Assembly (NCBI RefSeq): GCF_029625215.1
Contig: NZ_CP121197.1
Coordinates: 1,426,001-1,490,000, forward strand
DNA: 64,000 nt
Source of the DNA: Aurantibacillus circumpalustris
GTDB lineage: Bacteria; Bacteroidota; Bacteroidia; B-17B0; Aurantibacillaceae
Direction of reading: 5' to 3'
Shown: positions 34,234 to 43,410 of the stretch, piece after piece
How positions within the stretch are numbered: position 1 is the stretch's first letter
How the letters are laid out: every line of letters begins with the position of its first letter
Made by a program: the position numbers and the translations under genes
Notes under the pieces: generated by a model
Told to the model about the DNA's origin: nothing
What the model saw: only the letters and a program-made list of their open reading frames with translations
The model's database searches: none

Positions 34234-36876
34234 TTACAAACTTTTTAACTGCTCTTCGATAGAATCAATCTTTGACAGCGCATCACTCTCTTTCTTACGC
34301 TCCACAGCAATAATTTCAGGCTTTGCATTAGCTACAAATTTTTCGTTAGATAGTTTTATTTGCACGGACTTCAAAAAGCCTTTATTGTATTCCAACTCCT
34401 TTTTTAAACGTTCTTTTTCTTCTTCCACATTAATATTGTTTGCAAGTGGAATAAAAAATTCAGTTGTTTGAATCGTAAAACTGTATGCGCCATCTACTTT
34501 TTCTTTAGAATATTTAAAGGCAGAGAGATTTGCAAGTTTTATGACAACTTCATTAAAATAAGAATGATCTGATGAAGATTTTTCAATCACCTCTAATTTT
34601 TCTTTTGGTGGTATTTGTTTTTGAGCACGTACATTTCTAGCCGTAGTTACGAGTTCTTTGCATACTTCAAATTCACCCAAAACTCTGGCATCTAAAGATG
34701 CCAGTTGTTTCGGCCATTCTGCCACAATAACACACTCTTTTTCAGAACGCTCTGTTATCAAATGCCAGATTTCTTCTGTAACGAAAGGCATCCATGGGTG
34801 CATTACTTTTAAGAGCTGTTCTAAGAAAATGATAGTTGCATCATAAGTCGTTTTATCAATTGGTAAAGATTTGCCATCTACAAATTCTGGCTTTATTATC
34901 TCAAGATACCAGGCGCAAAAATCGTCCCATACCAATTTGTAGGTTGTCATTAATGCATCACTCATTCTGTATTTCGAATAATGATCGTTGATAAATTCCA
35001 GTTGTTCAGATAATTTATTTTCAAACCAAGTAATCGCTGCTTTCTGCGCCGCTGACTGTTTCGCAGATGCCCCTACCTCAAAACCTTTTATCAAACGAAA
35101 TGCATTCCACACCTTATTTGCAAAATTTCTTCCCTGTTCACAATCTTTTTCGTCAAACAGCAAATCGTTACCGGCCGGAGAACTTAAAAGCATTCCAACA
35201 CGTACGCCATCTGCGCCATATTTTGCAACCAAATCAAGTGGATCGGGAGAGTTTCCCAATTGTTTGCTCATTTTTCTTCCGAGATTATCACGTACAATGC
35301 CTGTAAGGTAAACGTTGGTAAATGGTTTCAGTCCAGTAAATTCTTTACCAGCAATAATCATGCGGGCTATCCAGAAAAATAAAATATCCGGACCAGTTAC
35401 TAGATCGTTTGTAGGATAATAATATTTAAGTTCTTCATTTGCATTTTCCCAACCGTTTTTAATTACATTTGGATCAAAAACCGTTAAAGGCCAAAGCCAT
35501 GAAGAGAACCAGGTGTCTAAAACATCTTCATCTTGTTTTATTTCATCGTTCGTTAGTTTTTCATTCTTAATTTTTAATTTCTCAAATGCTTCTTCCCTTG
35601 TTTTACAAACAACAGTATTTCCTTTTCCATCGTACCAAGCCGGAATACGTTGTCCCCACCACAACTGGCGACTGATACACCAATCATGTACATTTTCCAT
35701 CCAGTGTTTATAGGTGTTGATGTATTTTTCCGGAATGAGTTTTACCTCGCCGCTCATCACAGCATCCAAAGCTGGTTTACTAATCTCGTCCATCTTTAAA
35801 AACCACTGCAGAGAGAGTTTAGGTTCAATTACCGCGTTTGTTCTTTCGCTGTACCCAACTTTGTTTTTTATATCTTCTACTTTTTCAACTAAGCCTTGTT
35901 CTTGTAAGTCTTTTACTATTTGCTTTCTGCAAGCAAAACGATCCATCCCAACATATACTCCGGCAGCTTCACTAATTTTTCCATCTGGAGTAAGTGCATC
36001 AATAGTTGGTAATTTATATTTTTGTCCGAGATTAAAGTCATTAATATCATGCGCTGGAGTAACCTTAAGTGCACCTGTACCAAAAGAAGCATCTACATAA
36101 TCATCAAAAATAATTGGCACTACCCTATTTACAACTGGCACAATTATATTTTTTCCTTTCAGGTGAGAATAGCGTTCATCATTTGGATTTACACAAACTG
36201 CAGTATCACCCATGATGGTTTCAGGTCGCGTTGTAGCAACTGTAATAAATTCATCAGACGCCTCTACTTTGTATTTTACGTAAACCAGTTTACTGTTAGT
36301 TTCTTTATGAATTACCTCTTCGTCGCTCAGTGCTGTTAATCCTTGAGGGTCCCAGTTAACCATTCGAACTCCTCTATAAATCTGACCTTTATTATGTAAA
36401 CTCACAAATGCATCCAACACTGCTTCACTCATTGCCGGATCCATTGTAAAACGTGTGCGATCCCAATCACAACTGGCGCCTAGTTTTTTGAGTTGTTCCA
36501 AAATAATACCACCGTATTTTTCTTTCCAGTCCCAGGCGTGTTTTAAAAAATCTTCGCGCGAAAGATTCGTTTTTTTGATTCCTTTTTCAGCTAATAAGTT
36601 TACTACTTTAGTTTCAGTAGCAATGCTAGCATGATCTGTACCTGGCACCCAACAGGCATTCATTCCAAGCATGCGCGCGCGACGGATTAAAACATCTTGA
36701 ATGGTGTTATTGAGCATGTGCCCCATATGCAACATACCAGTAACATTTGGAGGAGGGATGACTATTGTATAAGGAGTACGGCTATCAGGTGTTGAACTAA
36801 AAAAATTCTGTTGCATCCAATGCGGATACCATTTACTTTCTGCTTCGCCGGGATTATAGGTTTTGGCTATCTCCAT
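34234..36876 (-). CDS. valS: Valyl-tRNA synthetase
   Basis: This class I aminoacyl-tRNA synthetase charges tRNA-Val. The 880-residue protein has the HIGH-type motif HMGH at residues 50-53 within PPPNVTGMLHMGH, the editing (CP1) domain with TTRPETIMGDTAV, and the KMSKS-type loop as RKMSKQLGNSPDP. The C-terminal anticodon-binding domain and the terminal coiled-coil arm (about 815-880, KERLKKELEYNKGFL) follow. The length is typical. The KMSKQ variant is usual for this phylum. ATG at 36876. Confidence 0.97.
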   Translation of the reverse strand: MEIAKTYNPGEAESKWYPHWMQQNFFSSTPDSRTPYTIVIPPPNVTGMLHMGHMLNNTIQDVLIRRARMLGMNACWVPGTDHASIATETKVVNLLAEKGIKKTNLSREDFLKHAWDWKEKYGGIILEQLKKLGASCDWDRTRFTMDPAMSEAVLDAFVSLHNKGQIYRGVRMVNWDPQGLTALSDEEVIHKETNSKLVYVKYKVEASDEFITVATTRPETIMGDTAVCVNPNDERYSHLKGKNIIVPVVNRVVPIIFDDYVDASFGTGALKVTPAHDINDFNLGQKYKLPTIDALTPDGKISEAAGVYVGMDRFACRKQIVKDLQEQGLVEKVEDIKNKVGYSERTNAVIEPKLSLQWFLKMDEISKPALDAVMSGEVKLIPEKYINTYKHWMENVHDWCISRQLWWGQRIPAWYDGKGNTVVCKTREEAFEKLKIKNEKLTNDEIKQDEDVLDTWFSSWLWPLTVFDPNVIKNGWENANEELKYYYPTNDLVTGPDILFFWIARMIIAGKEFTGLKPFTNVYLTGIVRDNLGRKMSKQLGNSPDPLDLVAKYGADGVRVGMLLSSPAGNDLLFDEKDCEQGRNFANKVWNAFRLIKGFEVGASAKQSAAQKAAITWFENKLSEQLEFINDHYSKYRMSDALMTTYKLVWDDFCAWYLEIIKPEFVDGKSLPIDKTTYDATIIFLEQLLKVMHPWMPFVTEEIWHLITERSEKECVIVAEWPKQLASLDARVLGEFEVCKELVTTARNVRAQKQIPPKEKLEVIEKSSSDHSYFNEVVIKLANLSAFKYSKEKVDGAYSFTIQTTEFFIPLANNINVEEEKERLKKELEYNKGFLKSVQIKLSNEKFVANAKPEIIAVERKKESDALSKIDSIEEQLKSL

Positions 36877-37000
36877 GTTAAACTAATAAAAAATATTTTG
36901 TTAAATTTCGTAAAATTACGGAAAGAATCCCGTGTTTGTAATATCTTTATGGCACGATTTTAGTAATAATCACACAAATTAATTAAAAAAAAAGACTCAC

Positions 37001-37507
37001 ATGAAAAAGCTAATTTTTACTCTAGGTTTAGTTGCAGGTTTAACTGCTTTAACATTTGCACAAGATGGTCATTCAGCAGATGATGGTCATGGACATGCTG
37101 CTGCACCAGCTGCTGCTGCCCCTGCAAGCTTAGCCGATATTAAACTTGATAAATTAGAACACGATTACGGTACTATTAAACAAGGTGGTAATGGTGAGTG
37201 CGAATTTAAATTTACAAATAACGGTAAAGAGCCATTGGTGATTACAAATTGTCAAGGAAGCTGCGGTTGTACTGTTCCTCAGTGTCCTAAAGAACCAATT
37301 CTTCCTGGTAAAGCTGGTGTTATTAAAGTAAAATATGATACTAACCGTCCTGGTCAAATTTATAAAACTGTTACTGTAAACTCAAATGCGAAAAGTGGTA
37401 ATGTTGTTTTAACGATTAAAGGAAATGTTGAAGTAAAACCAGTTGAAACTGATTTTCCTGCAAACCCGACTCCAGCTGGCGCTCCTGTTGAGCAAAAGAA
37501 AGGTTAA
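37001..37507 (+). CDS. DUF1573 secreted protein (first of three)
   Basis: This 168-residue exported protein has a signal peptide (about 1-20, ending TFAQ), then a His/Ala/Pro-rich linker (DGHSADDGHGHAAAPAAAAP) that could bind metal. A DUF1573 Ig-like domain (about 46-150) contains HDYGTIKQGGNGECEFKFTN, the conserved Cys trio in CQGSCGCTVPQCP and VIKVKYDTNRPG. The role of DUF1573 is unknown; the domain resembles ASH/MSP-type folds. It lies 18 bases upstream of a second DUF1573 gene, probably co-transcribed. Confidence 0.9.
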   Translation: MKKLIFTLGLVAGLTALTFAQDGHSADDGHGHAAAPAAAAPASLADIKLDKLEHDYGTIKQGGNGECEFKFTNNGKEPLVITNCQGSCGCTVPQCPKEPILPGKAGVIKVKYDTNRPGQIYKTVTVNSNAKSGNVVLTIKGNVEVKPVETDFPANPTPAGAPVEQKKG

Positions 37508-37525
37508 TTTATTCTTTAAACTATT

Positions 37526-37963
37526 ATGAAAAAGTTTATTTCATTACTGTTTTTTGCACTAGGTTTAAATTTTGGTTTAAATGCTCAGGAATCTGTTATA
37601 CCTAACATGGATCCTAACGCACCAGACATTAAATTTGAAACTGAAGTTCTTGACTACGGTGTAGTCGAATACGATGCTAACGGCTTACGTGAATTTAAAT
37701 TTACTAATACTGGAAAAACGCCTTTAACTATTACAAGTGTTTCTGGAGAGTGTGGTTGTACCGCAACTACTATTGATGGTAAACCAGGCTGGCCAACTGA
37801 ACCAATACTACCGGGTAAAAGCGGTGTAATAAAAGTAAAATACGATACGCAGCGTGAAGGTCGTTTTGAAAAAAACGTCACTGTAACTTCAAACGCAAAA
37901 TTTGCAACTAAAAAAATTCGTATTAAAGGTGAGGTTAAGTCTAAATCTGGCACTGGTGGTTAA
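37526..37963 (+). CDS. DUF1573 secreted protein (second of three)
   Basis: This 145-residue paralogue of the preceding gene has a signal peptide (about 1-20, LNAQ) and one DUF1573 domain with LDYGVVEYDANGLREFKFTN, the Cys cluster SGECGCTATTI and VIKVKYDTQREGRFEKNV. It lacks the His-rich linker of the first copy. The domain pair differs mostly around the Cys cluster, which suggests an old duplication. A strong terminator follows 18 bases after the stop. Confidence 0.9.
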   Translation: MKKFISLLFFALGLNFGLNAQESVIPNMDPNAPDIKFETEVLDYGVVEYDANGLREFKFTNTGKTPLTITSVSGECGCTATTIDGKPGWPTEPILPGKSGVIKVKYDTQREGRFEKNVTVTSNAKFATKKIRIKGEVKSKSGTGG

Positions 37964-37981
37964 TCCAATTAATATATTTAG

Positions 37982-38017
37982 AAATCCTCAAGGTAATGCC
38001 TTGGGGATTTTTTATTT
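37982..38017 (+). terminator. Rho-independent terminator between the second and third DUF1573 genes
   Basis: Twelve-base arms AAATCCTCAAGG (37982-37993) and CCTTGGGGATTT (37999-38010), with one G-U pair and a short loop, are followed by TTTTTATTT. It overlaps the initiation region of the third DUF1573 gene. Confidence 0.85.
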
Positions 38018-38384
38018 AAAAGTGGTTTCACTTTTTATTCTACTATTTCTTTCGTTTAACAGTTACTCCCAAGCGAAACTGAAAATACCAGAAACAAAAA
38101 AGAATTTTGGTCTTGTTAAGCGGGGTGAAATAATTAAAAATGAATTTGAGATAAGTAACTCCGGGGATGCACCGTTGTTGATTAATGATATTGAAATTTC
38201 TTGCTCCTGCACTACCGTTGATTTTCCTAAGCAACCCATTTTGCCAGACCAAAGCTCAAAAATTACGGTGATTTTTAATACAACAACTGTGTATGGGAGG
38301 CAAGACAGAGTAGTATATGTGAATAGCAACGACCCGAATAGTCCTCATAAACTGCGCTACAAAGGCACGGTGTCTGCCAAATAA
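38001..38384 (+). CDS. DUF1573 secreted protein (third of three)
   Basis: This is a third DUF1573-domain protein, with signal peptide MGIFYLKVVSLFILLFLSFN if translated from the TTG at 38001, or a shorter one from the GTG at 38022. No in-frame ATG exists. The mature part has KNFGLVKRGEIIKNEFEISN, CSCTTV and NSNDPNSPHKLRYKG. Both starts lie in or just after the terminator of the preceding gene, so initiation is unusual: the TTG codon is in the 3' arm of the hairpin. The gene is probably real; the start is uncertain. Confidence 0.75.
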   Translation: MGIFYLKVVSLFILLFLSFNSYSQAKLKIPETKKNFGLVKRGEIIKNEFEISNSGDAPLLINDIEISCSCTTVDFPKQPILPDQSSKITVIFNTTTVYGRQDRVVYVNSNDPNSPHKLRYKGTVSAK

Positions 38385-38458
38385 TTTCATTCTATTTTCT
38401 TTAAGTTCTTTTAAGGCGTGAAGAATGTCCGTCGGAAGAAAAATCAATAACTCGAAAA

Positions 38459-39226
38459 TTACTGATTCAATTTAAGCTGTCTGAAAAACTCTGATGCAAT
38501 GATAGAGGTTGCCATAGCAGCATTGAGCGACTCTGTTCCATTATTTTGGTTTGCAGGAATAGTAAGTTTGTGTGTTATTAGTTTTAAATTCTCTTCGCTA
38601 ATCCCATTCGCTTCGTTACCAATAACAATTAAACCGTTTTTTAATGGTGCTTTATAAATATTGTCTCCGTTTAAAACAGCTCCATAGATGTTTTTTATTG
38701 TGTTTTTAGAAAGTAATTCTACCAAACCAATATTTATATTTTTAACCCTCAAAAAAGCACCCATTGTGGACTGTATAACTTTTGGATTATAAAAATCACA
38801 ACTGGATGGAGAGCAAAACACAGTGGTGACTCCAAACCAATCTGCTAAACGAACGATGGTTCCCAAATTACCAGGATCACGAACATCATCGAGGTAGAAG
38901 GAAAAATTATTTTCAAAATCAAAAGATTCTCTTGATGCCTTAAAATAATTGCAAATTGCTAACACACCGCTGGGAGTGGATTGCAAACTGATTTTCTTGT
39001 ATTCTTGTTCTGAAATTTCATTGAATTTAATATTCAAACGTCGTAGCGTCGTTTTATATGTGTTCACAAAATCAGGCGTTGCAAAAAGTTCTTCCAACAA
39101 AATAGGGGCGTTATTAAGAATTTCTAAAACAGTTTTTGTTCCTTCTGCAATGAATTGCTTCTTAATCTCTCTGAATTTTTTAAGCTGTAAAGATTGTATT
39201 TCTTTTATTTGATTTTTACTAAGCAT
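38459..39226 (-). CDS. TrmH/SpoU-family RNA 2'-O-methyltransferase
   Basis: This 255-residue SPOUT methyltransferase has an N-terminal L30e-like substrate domain (about 1-90), and the knotted catalytic domain with LDDVRDPGNLGTIVRLADWFG, IVIGNEANGIS and the terminal motif GTESLNAAMATSIIASEF. The RNA target (rRNA or tRNA) is not evident. It lies divergent from tamL with 36 bases between the starts, an arrangement commonly seen in Bacteroidota. Confidence 0.92.
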   Translation of the reverse strand: MLSKNQIKEIQSLQLKKFREIKKQFIAEGTKTVLEILNNAPILLEELFATPDFVNTYKTTLRRLNIKFNEISEQEYKKISLQSTPSGVLAICNYFKASRESFDFENNFSFYLDDVRDPGNLGTIVRLADWFGVTTVFCSPSSCDFYNPKVIQSTMGAFLRVKNINIGLVELLSKNTIKNIYGAVLNGDNIYKAPLKNGLIVIGNEANGISEENLKLITHKLTIPANQNNGTESLNAAMATSIIASEFFRQLKLNQ

Positions 39227-39262
39227 ATTTTACCCTAAATTAGCATATTTTATTGAGGACAG

Positions 39263-41797
39263 TTGAACATTCACACAAAAATAATAAATACCAGTAGTTG
39301 CAAAGTAACAATTAAAGGTTTTTTGGTGTTGGTTTTGTTAGGATTTATTGTCGCTTGTAACCCAACAAAAAAATTGCTACCCGATCAATACATTATTGAA
39401 AAAGTAGAAGTTCATAATTCAAAACTCACTAACATTCCGAAGGAAAATTTCGAGGCTTTTTTTCGGCAAAAACCTAACCGAAAACTATTTAGACAATTTC
39501 AATTTTACGTTTGGTGGTATAATCTTTTTGATGAAGAAAGAATTCGCGAAAAAAGAATAAAACGAAATTTAAAATACGACCGGCTTAACACAAAAAAAGT
39601 AATCCGTTTTGAAAATAAAAATAAAAAAAGGGCAAAAAAAGGTAAACTCCCAAGAGAGCCAAAATTAAAAGATAAAGAAAGTCCTCTTTTTATTGAAAGT
39701 CTCAGAGATATTGGTGAGCCTGCGGTTATCTATGACTCAGCTTTAACGCACCAAACACTCTTTCAATTGAGTAAGTATTTGTTCAGCAAAGGTTATTTTG
39801 ATAATAAAGTAACTGACACCGTTAAACTTATAGAGAAGAAGAAAAGTGCTATTATTAAATATTATTTAATCCCTAATAACTCTTATACAATTAACAGTTT
39901 AGGTTACAACATAAAAGATCCAGGCCTTCGCGAACTTATCCTAAATGATACTGTAAATACAATCTTAAAACTTGGAATGCCTTTTGACAAAGAAAAATTT
40001 CAGCTTGAACAAGAGCGCGTGACAGAGCATGCACTTAACAATGGCTATTTTTATTTTGACAATGCTTACATTACCTATAGCGCCGATAGTAATGTAACAA
40101 ATCATTCGGTAGCTATGAAAATGGTAGTTAAAAATTTTTCTACGCCCTATAACTCCAATAGTGATTCCCTAGTTGAAACCGACCACCCAAAATTCAAAAT
40201 TGCCAATACGTATATTATTACGGAAGCCTTGATTGGCAATCCACGTGACCACTATTTTAAAGACACAGTGATTTCTAAAAAGAAAGGTTTAATCTTTTTG
40301 CTCAACAAACCTCTTGCTTATAAACGCAGAATCATTGTATATAATACCGATGTTTATTCTGGTCAACTTTATCGCAAAGATTCTGCACAACTCACCTATA
40401 AACAGCTATTAGGTTTAGGGATTTTTAAAAACGTTACCATCCAATTTTTAGTAAATCAAAGTAAAAGCAACGAATTAGATTGTTATATTATTTGTAATCC
40501 TTTGGTAAAACAATCAATAACCAGTGAAACTGAAGGAACCAATACCTCAGGCAACTTAGGAATTGACGCAAGTGTTTTATATCAAAACAGAAATTTCGCC
40601 AAAGGTGGTGAACTCATTGAATTAAAACTACAAGGATCAATTGCCGCACAAAAACCTCTTACTACTGAAGATGCTGGTGTGAGTGGTTCAAATGGATCAG
40701 GGTCTTTAAATAAATTTCAACAAACATTTAATACCATTCAATTTGGACCAGAGTTAAGCTTTTCGGTTCCAAGAGCATTCTTTCCATTCTCATTACTGCC
40801 TTTCAGAAAAGATCAACAGCCGCGTACCTATATAAAAACTTCGTTAAATTATCAAACACGTCCGGAATTCAGTCGCGTAATTAGTACTTTGAATTACGGT
40901 TTTAGTTTTAATTCTTACAACAGGCAATTAAGACATGATGTTATTCCTTTTGAAGTTTATCTAATACGTGCTAATTTGCTCGATAGCTACCGAAAACTTC
41001 TTGTCGATTTTAATGATGCGTTTTTACTTAATTCGTTCCAAGATCACATTACAACCTTAAGTAAATATGGTCTAACATATACCTCTAAAGAAAATTCTGT
41101 TACAGGGCAGAAGACAGCTTTTTATGCAAAATTAAATCTGCAGTCATCAGGTAGCATACTCAGAGAGGTTTACAAACTGAGTAATCAACCAAAAGATTCA
41201 TTAGGGCGTTATCACTTATTTGGTATTCCTTTTGCGCAATTTCTAAAAGTTGATGCAGATTTTAGAATTTATGTTCCCCTTCGAAAAAACAGTAGAATTG
41301 TTTACCGTATTGCGGGTGGAATTGGAAAACCGCTTGCTAATCTCAATCAACTACCTTATGAACAGAGCTTTTTTAGTGGTGGGCCTAACAGCGTAAGGGC
41401 TTGGCGCGCACGTACACTTGGACCGGGAGGTTATAATCCACCTGCTGATAATAAAACGCGTTTCGATAAAATTGGTGATATATTATTAGAAGGAAATATT
41501 GAATATAGGTTTCATCTTCTAAGAGCCTTTTATGGCGCTATATTCGTTGATGCCGGAAACATCTGGCGGTTACAACCAGATCCGAGCAAACCGGGAGGTG
41601 AATTTATTTTAAGCAAGTTTGCAGATCAAATTGCCATTGGTGGAGGGTTTGGTATTCGTTGGGATTTGACGTTTTTTGTTTTAAGACTTGATATGGCTAC
41701 GCCACTGAAATACCCTAAATTTGAGCTTGGAAACAGTCCAACATTTGACCCCTGGCGTAATTCAGTGCTAAACTTCGGAATTGGTTATCCATTTTAA
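39263..41797 (+). CDS. tamL: TamL-type BamA/TamA-family outer-membrane lipoprotein
   Basis: This 844-residue Omp85-superfamily protein has a hydrophobic N-terminus with a lipobox Cys (LVLLGFIVACNP), POTRA-like segments (about residues 35-400; GYFDNKVTDTVKL, GLGIFKNVTIQFLV) and a C-terminal surface-antigen beta-barrel containing the SGGPNSVRAWRARTLGPGGY stretch and ending FGIGYPF. TamL is the Bacteroidota counterpart of TamA. Its partner tamB is normally adjacent, but here a glycosyltransferase follows. TTG start at 39263 behind a GAGGAC ribosome-binding site; no ATG fits. Confidence 0.9.
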   Translation: MNIHTKIINTSSCKVTIKGFLVLVLLGFIVACNPTKKLLPDQYIIEKVEVHNSKLTNIPKENFEAFFRQKPNRKLFRQFQFYVWWYNLFDEERIREKRIKRNLKYDRLNTKKVIRFENKNKKRAKKGKLPREPKLKDKESPLFIESLRDIGEPAVIYDSALTHQTLFQLSKYLFSKGYFDNKVTDTVKLIEKKKSAIIKYYLIPNNSYTINSLGYNIKDPGLRELILNDTVNTILKLGMPFDKEKFQLEQERVTEHALNNGYFYFDNAYITYSADSNVTNHSVAMKMVVKNFSTPYNSNSDSLVETDHPKFKIANTYIITEALIGNPRDHYFKDTVISKKKGLIFLLNKPLAYKRRIIVYNTDVYSGQLYRKDSAQLTYKQLLGLGIFKNVTIQFLVNQSKSNELDCYIICNPLVKQSITSETEGTNTSGNLGIDASVLYQNRNFAKGGELIELKLQGSIAAQKPLTTEDAGVSGSNGSGSLNKFQQTFNTIQFGPELSFSVPRAFFPFSLLPFRKDQQPRTYIKTSLNYQTRPEFSRVISTLNYGFSFNSYNRQLRHDVIPFEVYLIRANLLDSYRKLLVDFNDAFLLNSFQDHITTLSKYGLTYTSKENSVTGQKTAFYAKLNLQSSGSILREVYKLSNQPKDSLGRYHLFGIPFAQFLKVDADFRIYVPLRKNSRIVYRIAGGIGKPLANLNQLPYEQSFFSGGPNSVRAWRARTLGPGGYNPPADNKTRFDKIGDILLEGNIEYRFHLLRAFYGAIFVDAGNIWRLQPDPSKPGGEFILSKFADQIAIGGGFGIRWDLTFFVLRLDMATPLKYPKFELGNSPTFDPWRNSVLNFGIGYPF

Positions 41798-41805
41798 ATT
41801 TATTT

Positions 41806-42678
41806 ATGTTAGTTGCTGGTTTTACAATAATTCGAAATGCTTTGAAGTATGACTACCCGGTTGTAGAGGCCATTACATCGATTTTACCTCTATGCGACAT
41901 TTTTTATGTGGGGGTCGGTAACAGTGATGATGAAACAAAAAAACTTATTGAGTCTATTCATTCAAAAAAAATAAAAATAATAGACACTGTTTGGGATGAC
42001 AGCATGCGCGAAGGAGGAAAAGTACTGTCACTTGAAACAAATAAAGTATTTGATGTAATTCCAAATGAATATGATTGGTGCTTTTACATTCAAAGTGATG
42101 AATGCGTTCACGAAGAAGATTTACCAAAAATTAAATCTGCCATGCTTACATACAAAGATGACAGCGAAGTGAACGGATTGTTATTTGAATACAAACATTT
42201 TTATGGGCATTACAAATACATTGGTATTGGTCGCCGCTGGTATAAAAACGAAATAAGAATTATTAAAAACAATAAAAATATTCGTTCTTATAAAGATGCG
42301 CAAGGATTTAGAACCATTGATGATAAAAAACTACGCGTAAAAAAAACAGGTGCATTTATTTATCATTATGGGTGGGTAAAATCACCACAAGCGCAGCAAG
42401 CCAAACAAAGCTCGTTTCACAAAATGTGGCACAGTGATGAATGGATGAAAAATAATATTCCCGAAGTGGAAGAGTTTGATTACAACAACATTGATCTTTT
42501 AGAAATTTATAAAGGTTCGCATCCTAAAGTGTTCGAAAAACGAATTACTGAAGCAAACTGGAATTTTAGATATGATCCAAAAAAAATAAAAACAAATTTA
42601 AAATACAGATTTTTATTTTGGGTGGAGAAACTCACTGGGTGGAGGGTTGGAGAGAATAGGAACTATAAAGTCCAGTAG
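41806..42678 (+). CDS. Family 2-like glycosyltransferase
   Basis: This 290-residue protein has a GT-A-like N-terminal part. It opens MLVAGFTIIRNALKYDYPVV, with IFYVGVGNSDDETKKLI following, and IQSDECVHEED supplies a DxD-like acidic motif. The C-terminal half has an aromatic-rich acceptor-binding region (GRRWYKNEIRII; HYGWVKSPQ). The donor and acceptor sugars are unknown. It follows tamL by eight bases, in the place where tamB usually sits. It may act in cell-surface glycan synthesis. Confidence 0.85.
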   Translation: MLVAGFTIIRNALKYDYPVVEAITSILPLCDIFYVGVGNSDDETKKLIESIHSKKIKIIDTVWDDSMREGGKVLSLETNKVFDVIPNEYDWCFYIQSDECVHEEDLPKIKSAMLTYKDDSEVNGLLFEYKHFYGHYKYIGIGRRWYKNEIRIIKNNKNIRSYKDAQGFRTIDDKKLRVKKTGAFIYHYGWVKSPQAQQAKQSSFHKMWHSDEWMKNNIPEVEEFDYNNIDLLEIYKGSHPKVFEKRITEANWNFRYDPKKIKTNLKYRFLFWVEKLTGWRVGENRNYKVQ

Positions 42679-42829
42679 GCAGTTGGCAGGTTAAAACACG
42701 AAGGCGCGGAGAGCAAGTAGAAACACTGAGAGGCGGACGTAAGCAACGCCGGTTGGCAGTTATCGGCGCGAAGTGAATTGGAAGATCAATTAGTGACTAT
42801 CGACTTGTGACTATCGACTAAAAACTTCT
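42679..42829. repeat. Short intergenic repeats (GTGACTATCGACT x2)
   Basis: After the glycosyltransferase, GTTGGCAG recurs twice in a GC-richer patch (about 42686-42755), and GTGACTATCGACT is repeated in tandem (42793-42805 and 42808-42820). Such TATCGACT motifs are common Bacteroidota filler. No gene is supported. Confidence 0.45.
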
Positions 42830-43315
42830 CTATATACACTTAAAGTAATCAAAAGCTTCAAGGCAATCACTGCACTTATATAATGCTTTACAGGCTGTAC
42901 TGCCAAATTGCGAAACCATTGCTGTGTTTTTACTTTTACAACGCGGACAAGTAATATTTTTTGGTTTGTTTGTTAGAAAAGATTTATCGGTAGTGTTTTC
43001 TTCGGGTGGTGCGATTCCGTAATCTTGTAATTTTTGCCTGGCTTCTTTGCTTAACCAGTCAGTTGTCCATGCCGGGTTAAAAACGGTATTAATTTTAATT
43101 TCTTCAAAACCGTTTGCTTTTAATTTTTCTCGCACGTCGTCCTCCATTTGTTTCATAGCCGGACAACCACTATAAGTGGGAGTTATGGTAACCTCAATCG
43201 TTTTATCGTCGTGTTTTATTTCACGAATCACACCAAGCTCTACAATAGAAATAACGGGAATTTCCGGATCAGGAATTTCGTTGAGTAAAGAATAAATATT
43301 TTCTTTCGTTTTCAT
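42830..43315 (-). CDS. paaD: Phenylacetyl-CoA epoxidase accessory protein PaaD
   Basis: PaaD helps assemble metal or Fe-S centres for the PaaABCE epoxidase. The 161-residue protein has an N-terminal MIP18/DUF59 domain (IPDPEIPVISIVELGVI; TYSGCPAMKQME with conserved Cys) and a C-terminal zinc ribbon (CPRCKSKN...CKALYKCSDC). It is separated from paaA-B-C by a T9SS cargo gene (43411-45195) and a small peptide gene, so the usual paaA-B-C-D order is interrupted. ATG at 43315. Confidence 0.93.
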   Translation of the reverse strand: MKTKENIYSLLNEIPDPEIPVISIVELGVIREIKHDDKTIEVTITPTYSGCPAMKQMEDDVREKLKANGFEEIKINTVFNPAWTTDWLSKEARQKLQDYGIAPPEENTTDKSFLTNKPKNITCPRCKSKNTAMVSQFGSTACKALYKCSDCLEAFDYFKCI

Positions 43316-43410
43316 TTTAAATAGTTTCCTTCTATCTCGCTACAAAATGCGTAGTTTATATTTTTATTTCAGTAAATAGTTTAAGTTTTTTGCTAACAGA
43401 AGCACTTATT

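Noticed and set aside
35232-35285. KMSKQ in place of KMSKS in valyl-tRNA synthetase
   Set aside because: This form is usual for Bacteroidota ValRS and does not signal a defect.
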